Shown: positions 1-9,410 of the stretch, piece by piece
How the letters are laid out: every line of letters starts with the position of its first letter
Position numbering within the stretch: position 1 is the first letter of the stretch
Assembly (NCBI GenBank): GCA_032433765.1
Contig: JAVIAB010000073.1
Span: forward strand, 63,568,199-63,632,198
DNA: 64,000 nucleotides
From: Megaustenia siamemsis
Taxonomy: Eukaryota; Mollusca; Gastropoda; Stylommatophora; Ariophantidae
Direction of reading: 5' to 3'
Translations under genes and position numbers: made by a program
Notes under the pieces: model-generated
What the model saw: only the letters and a program-made list of their open reading frames with translations
Told to the model about the DNA's origin: nothing
Database searches by the model: none

Positions 1-86
1 ATTGAGCCAATGTATTATTTATTTGTGAAGTCTGTTACTAATAGTAAATATTTTGTGATAAAGTTTATTCCTTCAATCAATTTCAG

Positions 87-315
87 ACTGCAGAACTGGA
101 TATTTCAACTGAAGATACATATATTGTCAGTGCTCAAAGTCCTGTCCAGCAATGTCTTATTAGTAAACATAAAATTGACCAGCCACTATTTGTAGAAGGA
201 CCATATCTAGTATTCTTGCATGACACCAGTCAACAATACTTTCTTTTAAGAGATGAGCCTAACATAAATGCTTTGATGAAGGAAAAACAGCGTCTGTTAG
301 ATGACCAAAATGGTG
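87..315 (+). CDS. Internal exon of an unrecognised host gene
   Basis: A pyrimidine-rich stretch ending in TTTCAG precedes a 76-codon open frame that starts in phase 0 (T-A-E-L-D-I-S-T-E) and reads as ordinary mixed-composition protein, including the stretches VQQCLISKHKIDQPLFVEG and LVFLHDTSQQYFLLRDE. A possible donor (G then GTAATG) ends the exon after one extra base. That phase fits the acceptor of the exon at 13848, giving a joined frame of exact codon length. If the donor is not used, the frame stays open to a TGA at 387-389 followed by an AATAAA at 619-624, so this could instead be a terminal exon. The upstream part of the gene is outside the window. I do not recognise the family. That it is coding is inferred from composition, splice context and phase only. 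Confidence 0.55.
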
Positions 316-389
316 GTAATGTTCTATTTCCATATGATATTGAATTTTTCATTTATTACTGTAATGTTAGATTAAATGCAAGTGAATGA

Positions 390-901
390 AGATAGTAAAA
401 TTGCTGTCAACATGAGATTGCAAATAATTATTGTGCTAGTAATGCAAACCGAAAGATTATTTAGTTTGTGACCTTAGTTGAGACAGACTCACTCCATCTT
501 CATACCGCATTATGTACTTAAACTGTTAAATGATCTTGTACATAAATGTCTTATCATTACAATTTTACCTTTCAAAATGATTCACATTTAATCTGACCTT
601 TTAGTGAAAAAAATTATAAATAAAAAAAATAATTGCAAACAGAGAAGAGAGTCAAATGTTGGTCCACAGTCCATATCTGACTAGCTAATCTGTTTCTTCC
701 TTTCTTCCATGCTGCAAATAATTTGTGTTTATCTTTTTAATTTTAATATTATTCCATGCCAGTAATCAGTCAAGAACTTCTGGTAAATAACAGCATAACC
801 CATGAAGTGAACAAAGGGTTAATGTTCATAAGAAATTAATAGTCCCCACGTAAAAGATATTTATAATTCATTCATATGTTGACTTTTGAACAAAGGTAAT
901 G
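390..901. other. AT-rich non-coding stretch (intron or 3' UTR)
   Basis: No gene or repeat was recognised. A canonical AATAAA lies at 619-624 on the + strand and would serve if the exon at 87 reads through its donor to the stop at 387-389. Otherwise this is the start of a long intron. Confidence 0.4.
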
Positions 902-1379
902 CCAGTTAGAATCTAAGGAAAAATTTTAAAATTGAAAAAAATGGTATGTTAGAAGCTTTACGTGATTAGTGGACGACACAGATTAAATGACGTTTCGGCC
1001 CAATAGGCCTTCAGCAGGAACACAAAAAAAAACCAAAAAACACACACACACACACTGATATGTAAGTAGAACTAATAACGAAACATCCAAAACAAAAATA
1101 ATCGAAATATGTTTAACATGTTTCGATTATTTTTGTTTTGGATGTTTCGTTATTAGTTTTACTTACATATCCGTGTGTGTGCCCCCCCCCCCCCCCCCCC
1201 CCCCGCAGGCCTATTGGGCCGAAACGTCGTTTAATCTGTGTCGTCCACTAATCACGTAAAGCTTCTAACATACCATTTTTTTCTATTTTTTTAGTTTTTC
1301 CTCACATTCAGCTTTACTGCAGCTTCGCATTTTTATGCATTCATTTGCATTTCTTTGCCTTAACCCCAGTTAGAATCTA
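902..1379. mobile_element. Fold-back Penelope-like repeat with 14-bp target duplication
   Basis: The 450-bp body (916-1365) is flanked by identical 14-mers CCAGTTAGAATCTA at 902-915 and 1366-1379. Two arms of about 165-175 bp (roughly 935-1108 and 1118-1282) are near-perfect reverse complements around a short centre near 1113. Each arm contains the hairpin GGCCTATTGGGCC followed by GAAACGTC. The right arm also holds a 23-base poly-C run (1182-1204). The same sequence occurs singly at 37471 and 48555. Long variable target duplications, inverted terminal copies and the GCC...GGCCGAAACG signature are known from Penelope-like retroelements. No reverse transcriptase is present here, so the class is inferred. 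Confidence 0.6.
1182..1204 (+). repeat. Poly-C homopolymer, 23 bases
   Basis: Uninterrupted cytosines inside the right arm of the fold-back element. The left arm has an A/CA-rich stretch at the mirrored place, so the run arose after the inverted copy formed. Confidence 0.9.
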
Positions 1380-1604
1380 GCATGAAGCTCTCCTCCATGG
1401 TGAAAGTATTAACCAGATTTTACCTAGAGCCACTTCTGTTTCAATACTAACAAGCTTTTAGTTTTTAAGTTTGCACTGATATTATCACAGTCGGGGTATT
1501 CCAATATCCGCTCTGCCGCCAATTCCAGCAACCATCAAAGTGTTCGATGCTGAATAGTTTTTTATATTAATTAATAATATGCTAGCAAGTGTCAGTTTTC
1601 GTCT

Positions 1605-1815
1605 CTATTGAGTGCCATCTTCACATCGGTATCGATGGTTGGCTACCATGGAGCACCATTCCGCTCTGTCTCTTGCTTTGATGGTACAGGTTGTCATAGG
1701 CTGTAACTTTTGTCATTTGTTGTAACTTTTTCATCAGGATTTTCTCTTCTGTACTCCTCAATCCATTCTTCTAGCAGCTTCTGGTATGTATTCTTTAATT
1801 GTATTGTATAAGTAT
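1605..1815 (-). mobile_element. RTE-a LINE fragment with large internal deletion
   Basis: On the - strand, about 110 bp matching the linker after the endonuclease of the full-length RTE-a copy (frame LKNTYQKLLEEWIEEYRREN, compare 50845-50925) is fused directly to the 3'-terminal coding end (compare 52655-52745). About 1.7 kb including the reverse transcriptase is missing at the join near 1700. No ATC-repeat tail is kept. Confidence 0.75.
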
Positions 1816-1856
1816 ATATTATAAATATAATTATATGTGTGTGTGCATGCATGTGT

Positions 1857-2790
1857 GCATTTGACGTCTTGACAGACGATTGGTAGCAAGCAATCATAAA
1901 AAGTCAGTAGATTGGTACAAATATTTTTATCTTATGTTGGGTGCTGCTTTTTCTGAACAGCTTCTCTTGTGGCTGAATCTGCCAATATTAGACAGACAGA
2001 TCGATCTGTAAACGAACAAGGTATATTCATGGTGCCTGGCTTCATCTCCTTTCTCCTGTGCCTGTTGTCTTCTGAATTTGATATCAAGCACTGCCTTGAA
2101 AGATGCTGTGTCATTTTTTATTTTTGATCTCCATTTGCTATGATCTGCAGCTATATTGTCCCACTTTCTTTCACTGATTCCCTCAAGGAAGCCCTGCAAA
2201 CATTCTTGTATCTCTACACTGGTTTGCTCTTTGGTTTCTTTTCATTCTTAAGTTCACGATACAATATTTGTTTAGAAATAGGAATGTTTGCCATTCTTCT
2301 TATATGCCTCAGCCACCTTAGTCTATTATTTCTTAGTGTTGCCATGATGGGTGGGTGTTTGGCTTATTGTAAAACATTACAATAGGTTACTTTGTCCTGT
2401 CATTTGATGTTCATAATCTGTCGAAGGCAATATTCATAAAAGCTGTTTAACCTTTTCTCCTGCCCTGCATAGGTAGTCCAAGTTTCTGATTCGTATAGAA
2501 GTGTACTAAGCACACAACTTTGGTAAATTTGAATCTTAGTCCTGAGTGTTAATTTGGTGTTGGTCCATGCTCTATCTTTAAGTTTACCAAATGTGGAAGC
2601 TGCCTCTAATTCTGGAATTTATTTCTTCTTCAAGGGAGACAGTGGATGTGACCATAGAACCGAGATAGGTGAACATTCTCACAGATTCAAAGGGTGTGTT
2701 ATTTAATGATATAGCTGCGGGACTGGCTACGCCTTGTTGAAGCACCACAATCTTCTTTATACTTATTGACAGGGAGAATAAATCACATGA
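1857..2790 (-). mobile_element. LINE-k 3' portion (reverse-transcriptase C-terminal region)
   Basis: Antisense non-LTR fragment with several frameshifts. Recognisable pieces are a 'FTYLGSMVTS' post-catalytic RT segment near 2670, and the terminal region with WDNIAADHSKWRSKIKND followed by a basic EKGDEARHH stretch (1927-2199). That layout, a W-x-x-x-A-x-x-R-x-x-W-R block then a charged tail, is typical of LINE C-termini. The extreme 3' end (1857-1985) is matched in the opposite strand sense at 42065-42185. Upstream domains are missing, so the copy is 5'-truncated. The clade is uncertain. Confidence 0.65.
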
Positions 2791-2794
2791 TCTA

Positions 2795-2915
2795 TCTATA
2801 TCTCTCTCTATCCCTCTAATTCTCTCTCCCTGCCTGCTTTCCTACCTACCTATGCTAAGCTAAGCTGTCTATCGAGCCGAAGCCGGCCCATAAGGCATAG
2901 ACCCAAACACTCTTT
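2795..2915 (-). repeat. Diverged copy of microsatellite-bearing repeat M
   Basis: A TATC/TCTC-rich tract is followed by CTATCGAGCCGAAGCCGGCC, which resembles the GCCGAAGACGGCACATAGGG core found at 53625-53660 and, reversed, at 20125-20160. Both other copies also sit next to TATC/GATA repeats. It is more decayed than they are. Confidence 0.5.
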
Positions 2916-2995
2916 CTCTTATCTAAATATCTTTTCTAGCAGTTTCATTCATATTTTTAATGGAATTATTAATTTTCTAAACACTATATAAAGAT

Positions 2996-3745
2996 TCATC
3001 ATCATCATCAAGTCTATTTATTATTTCTGTTGTTGACCTTCTGCCAAGCCATTCTCTTAAGCTGTCTGTTATTTTTTCTCTTTGCTTTCCTCTATCTCTT
3101 CGTTCTCAATTTTTCCAGTTGTTACAGTACATTCTAGTTGTTCTCTTCTCATTACATGGCCAAAAAATGATGATTGTTTCTTCCTAATATTGGAAATTAG
3201 TTCTCTTTTTGCTTTGACCTCTCTCATAACATCTTCATAATTCTTCTTAGCTGTCCATGGTACTCTCAACATTCTTCTGTAAAACCACATTTCTACAGAC
3301 TCCAGTGATCTTCTTGTATGTTGTCCTATTGTCCATGATTCGCGTCCATATGTTAAGACTGGCTCTATATAACATTTAAGAACTCTTTATATTGTTTCTA
3401 TTGTCAAAAATCGATTGTATAGTATCTTCCTCATTTTTTGGAAAGCTGCTTTTGCCTGAGCCATTCTGCATCTCACCTCTGTTGTACATTTAGCATCCGA
3501 GGTTACCAATGTTCCCAGATATTTAAATTCATTTACCTGTTTTAATATTATTCCACTTGTCTTTATTGTGCTTTGCGGTGATGTCTTTTTCTTTGTTGTT
3601 ACCATTACCTCTGTCTTTTTGCTATTAAGGCTGAGTCCTTTATTTTTGTTTTCTTTCACTATAATGTCCAACATTTCTTGTAACTCATTTTCACTCTTAG
3701 CGATTAAGACTATCTTTATGTTAGTCATATCTCATATCTTTGTGT
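2996..3745 (-). mobile_element. RTE-b LINE, 3' third
   Basis: Antisense, with its 3' tail (an ATC-repeat on the + strand) at 2996-3012. Frames at 3387-3728 and 3069-3290 encode the post-catalytic RT region ([46 protein letters not shown]) and the C-terminal end (WTAKKNYEDVMREVKAK, SSFFGHVMRREQLE). The two frames are separated by stops and a frameshift, so it is a dead, 5'-truncated copy. It breaks at its 5' end into the 38-bp minisatellite. Confidence 0.85.
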
Positions 3746-3957
3746 GTGCATATCTGTGTATGTCACATCTCATATCCTTGTGTGTGCATAGCTATGTTAG
3801 TCACATCTCATATCTTTGTGTGTGCATGTCTATGTTGCTTATATCTTTGTGTGCATGTCTATGTTAGGCATGTGTCATATCTTTGTGTGTGCGTGTATAT
3901 GTCAGTCAGATCTCATATCTTTATGTGCATGTTTAAGTTAGTCAGATTTTACTATGC
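3725..3957 (-). repeat. 38-bp minisatellite, about six decayed units
   Basis: Tandem units built on TCTCATATCTTTGTGTGTGC then ATGTCTATGTTAGTCACA. The same unit in the opposite orientation makes the larger array at 59165-59830. Open frames through it are by-products of the repeat. Confidence 0.8.
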
Positions 3958-3984
3958 AGGTTTTGGTAAAGTTAATTAAATTTG

Positions 3985-5235
3985 TTGTCTGAACATGGAC
4001 TTCCAGTTCCAAGATGGTGGAATGAAGTTTATGTTCTCTCGACCGCTGCAGAAATTGCTTTTGGGGACAGATCAATTTCGTCTCTCCAATGCAATTTTCT
4101 GCATTAAAGTTAATCTGATGTTCCACTTAACAAATCTTCTCCGATGATGCAGAGTTGTACATATGTCAATATTCCTCTTTGACAAGTCAAGTGTTGTGAA
4201 TGCAGCCTTCCCCCATTTTGAGTTGCTATGCGGTTTACGTCAACACATTGAGTGCTGTTCAAAGGCTGTCGTTGGAATTGTTTTGCGCCAATTATTTACA
4301 TGTCACAACTCATTAATATGGACTACTCTGCCAAGTCAACCTGAGGTTTTCACTTTATGGATTTTGCACCATCTTTTCGTGCATTGTTGGCTGCATTCAC
4401 TAGAGTAGTCGTGAATTTATGGGCGCAGACATTGTTGTGTGTGCTACGTCATCATAATGGCTGATCATATATACTGGTCATACACTAATGATGAAAGGCG
4501 AAATGTGGTTTCGTTTATAACTTTGCAGCACCTGGGTGACTCCCGGAGTTTCATGTTAGTCAGGAGGGATGTTGTCTAGTTTCAAGAGGGCTTCTGTGAC
4601 ATCGAGGGTGGACATGTGGACTGGTTTATAATTTCACAATTCACATTGCAGGGGGAATCTTACGGTCTGTTGTTAGATGTGCGATGGGGATAATCCGACG
4701 TCTAACTGTGTTTCATATTTTCAGATTTGTAGTAAAAAACTATTGTCCTAACATCATCCAGCGCTATACATTAAAAAAATATGACAATCATCATTTTCAG
4801 GAGGATGTGAACTTTCGGTCAATACGGTGGATAAGGCGACAGGAACCATTAAAGGCAATGTCTGAAAAGTGTTCCTTGTTGCAGTTTCCTCATATTACAA
4901 GTCCGGCTTGTTGCAGGAGCTACTGAGTTAAATGCTCTGTGCACACCGTGAGCTGTGCGCTTCATCCGTTTTGATCATGTTTTGATATTCCGATTGTTTA
5001 CGATGAATGATGATAGCATATGACAGAACAGATGGCTGTGTTCACTTTCTGTGCGGTTTCGCCTTATGTCTTTTGGTGTGTGCTGAGACTGCTATGATGG
5101 GGACTACAGCTACCTTTCTTTGTTTGGGAGATGAGATAGTAATTCGGATGATTCCACTGGCACAGGCGGTTAAGCAATTATGGATTTTAATTCGTTTGCA
5201 GTGATACCGGGGCCTTCCACAACCATAACCATAGG
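3985..5235 (+). repeat. Dispersed repeat R1, longest copy (about 1.25 kb)
   Basis: Non-coding repeat, used here as reference for R1. It opens with GGACTTCC and AAGATGGTGG, has an inner block with a GAACTTTCGGTCAATACGG motif near 4810, and ends at GTGATACCGGGGCCTTCC (5201-5218). Further copies lie at 10937-11405 (inverted), 19811-20062 with 20845-21188, 41990-42045, 42226-42975, 43780-44215 and 46695-47165. No terminal inverted repeats or coding domain were found. It may be a LINE 5' UTR or a non-autonomous element; I cannot decide. Confidence 0.75.
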
Positions 5236-5404
5236 TTATGTTTTTGAACATGTCTTGATATACATGTGTTTATATATTCAAGTTTTATATTGCAATAATG
5301 TTTCTTTACTCCCAAATGTCCAGGGCAAAACCCATCTGAGTTTTCTTTCTGGTGAATAATGTGGCATACTTTATTCATTTATCTGAGCCTTTTTTACAAG
5401 ATAT

Positions 5405-5515
5405 GGGGGGGGGGGGGGGGGGGTGTGTGGTTATGAAAAATCACATTATATAAAAATTAATATATATACACTTAACCCCTTCACTTCCGCCGATGTATAT
5501 ATATATATATATATT
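5405..5515 (+). repeat. Poly-G (19 bases) and short TA tract
   Basis: A run of 19 G at 5405-5423, then an AT-rich spacer and about 12 TA dinucleotides at 5491-5514. Simple sequence only. Confidence 0.9.
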
Positions 5516-5719
5516 CATCACTACTAAACAATAATAGTTTACTTTGTAAGGGATGTAACCAATAATTGACTTTAAAAAATATTTTTTTATTTATTTTTTT
5601 GTGTGACTTTCTATGACTTTTCTCACTTGCTTCCCTTCCATCGGTTTTCTTCTTTCAGTTTTTTCAGCCGTTTTTGCAAGACGATAGTAAATAGTAATTT
5701 AGAGACTTGACTTGCATTT

Positions 5720-6365
5720 TCATAACAATAAAACTTGGAAAAATCAGATATACGAAGCAAGCAAAAGAGCCAGAAAACGAACTATATTATGAAGAACTTG
5801 GCAGGAACGGATTGGGGAGCAGACAGCAATATCTTGAAACTACTATATGTAGGAAGAGTAAGACCAGCTCTAGAGTATGGAGTCACAGCCTGGGCTATGG
5901 CTTCCAAATCACACCTTAGCAAAATTAACAGAACACAAAATCAAGCTTCCCGTATCATCACTGGTGCTATGAAATCTACACCTATCAAGACTCTAGAAAC
6001 AGTAACAGGTTTCTTAGATGACACAGTACCCTTAGATGACAGACAGGTCACTAAAGTATAGCAACAAGCGGAGAAATATAGAAGGCTCCTTAGACACCCC
6101 ATGTACCAAAGAATAATTGGTTACGGAATAGTATGACTAAAGAGGACCAACTTCGCTGCAATCTCCAATGAACTGGCAACTAAAGACCCAGTACTGTCCC
6201 AAACAATATCAAAACCCTTGGGCCCATCTGGTATGTCTCCTCATGGGAAACACAAAATACCAGAACTTTAAGGAAGATATAATAGGAATCATGAAAAAAG
6301 GCACTCAATCAGACACGTAGCAGAAAAACACATAAGCGATAACTACCCACGGGATTCTTGGTCCC
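5720..6365 (+). mobile_element. I-clade LINE fragment (between RT and RNase H)
   Basis: The frame at 5735-6061 reads KNLAGTDWGADSNILKLLYV, RPALEYGVTAW and IITGAMKSTPIKTLE. This is the thumb-side segment that follows the reverse transcriptase in I-clade/Nimbus-like non-LTR elements. Weaker homology continues past a stop to about 6365. RT and RNase H are absent on either side, so it is an isolated internal fragment. Confidence 0.7.
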
Positions 6366-6384
6366 ACATATACAGAGTCCTCTT

Positions 6385-6565
6385 TGTTATATTTTTTATT
6401 ATTGCTGCTCTCAGTATAAATTACATATTAGTTGTATGTCTGTGACATCTAGATGTACATCTTTTAGGCAGTCCATAAGTTGTTTATGGTGTATTCTATA
6501 AAAATATTTGGTGTAGTCTGTGAAGCAGGCATATATTGGTTTGTATACTTCTGTGTATTTTTCAC
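6385..6565 (-). mobile_element. RTE-a LINE scrap (RT palm)
   Basis: Antisense match to 51650-51800 of the full-length RTE-a copy, reading KYTEVYKPIYACFTDYTK and KQLMDCLKDVHLDVTDIQL. Both ends are truncated. Confidence 0.75.
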
Positions 6566-7027
6566 TTAATGTCCACGTGTAGAATAGAATAAAAAGTAAA
6601 ATACATAAAGACAAAAACATCCAAAGGTTTTAATATTCTCCATCCTTAGGAAAAATGAAATAAAACCACATCATTTTTTTGTCATTTACTTTTTTATCAC
6701 CACACAAAACATAATGTCATTTTGCTTAAAAACGCTTATATAAATTAAGCATGTATGGATAAATTAAGCATGTAGGTTGCAGCAGGTCCAGACAAATGCC
6801 TCTCTAAGGAATACATGTTATTGCTCACATTTTTTGTCTGGTACCGGGTGGTACTTTATTTTTTAAGCCCAGTAGTGAACGGATTAAATAAAATTAGTAT
6901 TTTCCAATGTTAGTTCAGAAAAATTTAATCCCAAGAGCATGCTAAATTCTGACATTATGCCATTTTGGAAGTTAACAGCTCGAAACTCTTCGACTGAGTG
7001 TCTAAAATTGATTGTTTTACTAGTAAA

Positions 7028-7113
7028 ATGTCATCTGAAGATTCCATCACAGACGAAGAATGGTTAACTGAGGATGAAGAAGATAATGAACTATTCGCCA
7101 AACTCAAATTGAG
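7028..7113 (+). CDS. Candidate first exon of a small gene (acidic N-terminus)
   Basis: ATG in the context AAAATGT opens 28 codons rich in Asp and Glu (MSSEDSITDEEWLTEDEED, then NELFAKLKL). A strong donor AG|GTATGT follows directly. The broken last codon (AG) is completed by the next exon at 7483. The unit sits on the + strand inside the proposed 13.5-kb intron of the larger gene. Acidic N-termini like this occur in piggyBac transposases and in many nuclear proteins; nothing more specific can be said. The call rests on donor quality, start context and phase. Confidence 0.35.
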
Positions 7114-7482
7114 GTATGTTGACATTGTGATATATGTGTTTTTCAATTGTAAGTAAGCATGTTCTTTTGCCCTGTTAAGTTTCTGGAAGCGTTTGTGTTT
7201 TTCAGATATAACAATGGTGTTTATTAATTGAAACCAAAAAAGTTAACATTTTTTTTATTTAATTATTTTCCTCTCCTAACAACAGTTGCTATAGAATGAT
7301 AAAGTAGCAAAGTGTTTATGTTTTGTTCCCCCACCATCATATTATAATGATAAAACGGACAATTTATGTATTTTTTTGCCTAGTAAATCTTCTGCTACCT
7401 AATAGAGAACAGTTTGTAGTTTTTTTGTTAGTACATAGTATTGATCTACTAATAAAAACATGTTTATTTTCTTTATCAACAG

Positions 7483-7588
7483 AGATGTCAATGTCCAACC
7501 AGCTGTTCATGTGACTCAGAAGTTTTTCTTTTATACTGATGTACATTTAGACAGTACATCAAGGATAAGCCAACAAAATGGAGAATGA
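7483..7588 (+). CDS. Candidate second exon of the small gene
   Basis: A clear pyrimidine tract and CAACAG acceptor precede a frame that continues from the exon at 7028 in the right phase: R-DVNVQPAVHVTQKFFFYTD, ending in TGA at 7586-7588. The joined product would be about 63 residues, with an acidic first half and a mixed second half. It may be only the start of a longer, degraded gene. No signal peptide, membrane segment or known motif is visible. Confidence 0.33.
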
Positions 7589-7687
7589 AATTGTTGGTAG
7601 TAGCAAATCATAGATGTAGTAACAGGATACACATACAACTTTAGTAGTCAATGTTATGTAGTTAATTATTTGGTTTCATTGCTGTTG

Positions 7688-7689
<2 letters not shown>

Positions 7690-7727
<38 letters not shown>

Positions 7728-7803
7728 AGATTGTGTTTAATGCAAAATACCTACTAATTTTCAATTAATTGGTGGTTGTTGTTCCTGTTTTTTTTTTTTT
7801 TTT
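7690..7803 (+). repeat. Two poly-T tracts (37 and 16 bases)
   Basis: Runs at 7690-7726 and 7788-7803. They could be the reverse-strand poly-A tails of retrocopies, but no retrocopy body was recognised beside them. Confidence 0.8.
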
Positions 7804-8139
7804 GTCAGCAGACATCAAACAACTCTTTGTGACTCGGGAAACACAGCGAATAGCGCTATGTGGCCGCCAAACATATTGAACTTACGGCGACCGTACTGAT
7901 AGACAATGTAACACGCCTGTTTATGAAGTGAAACTCAGGTCATAAATCAACCTGAGCTATGAATTTCGAGTCCCCATATTTTGCCTAGTGTGAACATATT
8001 GGGCTGTGTCAAGAGTTCAGAGAAATTTTTATTTTTAAAGCACCTGTTACATTTAAGTGGTAGTAATTTTTACTACAGAATCGTAACTGGGAGAGTTACA
8101 GATAGGTATCGTAATTAAGAGTTAAACAAGAGGATCAAT

Positions 8140-8352
8140 CTAATATTGGAAGAACAGCGCAACTATCAGACGCTGCCCATTGCTGCAAGGTACTGATCTT
8201 TTAACACTTCCATCTGATGACTGCCATTTCTTTTCACTTGTGTAGATCCATGTTTTAACTAAATATACAATATGGTGGTGGTTGGTTGCATTCGCCCGAT
8301 GGCTAAAGTATTCTAGAGTATCATGGTAGACTAGAATATTCCTCTTCATCAT
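8140..8352 (-). pseudogene. Transposase catalytic-region fragment (IS630/Tc1-like, DDE)
   Basis: Antisense frame with HHIVYLVKTWIYTSEKKWQ and VPCSNGQRLIVAL. This matches the block around the first catalytic Asp of IS630/Tc1-like DDE transposases, normally VYLDETW followed by a GKGQRLIV-type strand. Here the Asp position reads Val, so the copy is inactive. The DNA-binding half lies at 9000-9410 on the same strand. The two are separated by repeat C and a LINE end, as if later insertions split one transposon. Confidence 0.5.
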
Positions 8353-8354
8353 CC

Positions 8355-8640
8355 GCCCTTACAAGGATGTAGTGGACGTGTCTGCGTTGTGTTGTGGTTT
8401 GCAGTATAACTGTTATATTTGCGCTTTTCGACCCAACACATCCGATTTCAGCACAACATTTTTGAGTAATGGGTTGTCTTTCCTCTTGACAGGTTAGTCT
8501 GTTACTGTAGGCACCGCGGAGAGGTGGAGCAGGGTCTGGATGGTTTTGGTTCACCGATCCTGGCGCAAGCCATCAGCTGTTGGTCGCTGACAACTTCCAG
8601 CTCTGGTTCTGGTAGGCTCGCCTTTGCCTCCAAATACACT
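8355..8640 (+). repeat. Dispersed repeat C, near-complete copy
   Basis: Shares more than 250 bp with the interrupted copy at 14258-14338 plus 19575-19810, including AACACATCCGA, the ACATTTTTGAG stretch and GGTTCACCGATCCTG. It serves as the uninterrupted reference showing what the 5.2-kb nest was inserted into. A shorter related stretch is near 59025-59045. Non-coding. Confidence 0.75.
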
Positions 8641-8689
8641 ATATTTTTAAAAAAAAATATATACAATATTAAAACCATCTTTGAGCATC

Positions 8690-8995
8690 CTTCTACCTTT
8701 CAACTCCCTGTGGAGCATAGGTCTTCAGCAAACGCTTTCCAAGCCGTTTTGTTTCTTGCCATTCTTTTAAGATCATTCCATGTTTTTCTCATCCTCTTCA
8801 CCTCTGCTTCCATTTGTCTTCTCCAAGAATATTTTGGTCTTTCTCTTTTTCTCTGGGGATTCCAAAAAAAAAGGGCCTGTTGTATTATACTCTCAGTTGA
8901 CTTCCGCAGTGTGTGTCCTATCCATCGCTGTCATCTTCAATGTATCTCTTTATCCACTGGTATTGGACTGGTACTTTTCCTTAATTCTATGTTAG
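8690..8995 (-). mobile_element. LINE 3'-terminal coding fragment
   Basis: Antisense, broken frame with RWIGHTLRKSTESIIQQAL then a WNPQRKRK basic block and a W-x-x-x-x-x-x-A-x-x-R terminal pattern. This is the usual C-terminal end of endonuclease/RT-type non-LTR elements. Only about 300 bp is kept. Confidence 0.65.
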
Positions 8996-8999
8996 TGAT

Positions 9000-9410
9000 T
9001 TTGTCCTGCGAATATCCATCCTTGACTTCATGTAAATACTTGCTTCTCACAGCTACTAGATGTGGCTTCACACAAATATTTGTTCCATCAGTCTACTTTC
9101 TAAAAGTAAAACCTGCCCTTCTTACAGCTCTCCACAATGTAGATTTGGACATTTTCATGCCGATGTTCATTCTCAGCCTAGTCTTCAATTTTTTTTAATG
9201 TCACTGCTTCGTTCAAAGCAAACATTTGAAAGACTTGACTTAATATAAGGTCTTTATTAAAATTATCTAATACTTCCTTCATTTTTATATTCCTTGGACA
9301 TAAATATCCACACTCTTGGACCCAGTGACAAAATAACTGTTTACTTAACCCCGAAATAAGCATTGTTCTCTTATCAGGGTTTGATAAAAACGATAAAGAA
9401 TCCCCCATTT
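9000..9410 (-). pseudogene. Transposase N-terminal (helix-turn-helix) fragment
   Basis: Antisense frame 9178-9408 (KRTMLISGLSKQLFCHWVQ, ALNEAVTLKKIED), continuing after a frameshift as MSKSTLWRAVRRAGFTFRK and KPHLVAVRSKYLHEVKD. The S-K-S-T-L-W-R-x-x-R-x-A-G-F pattern is the second helix-turn-helix of IS630/Tc1-like transposases, and a conserved K-P-H-L-V-x-x-R-x-x-Y-L stretch follows it. It has one stop and one frameshift. It pairs with the catalytic fragment at 8140. Confidence 0.5.

Noticed and set aside
8524..9198. 224-codon + strand frame as a gene
   Set aside because: It runs through repeat C, a LINE end and a transposase fragment that all read sensibly on the other strand or as repeats.
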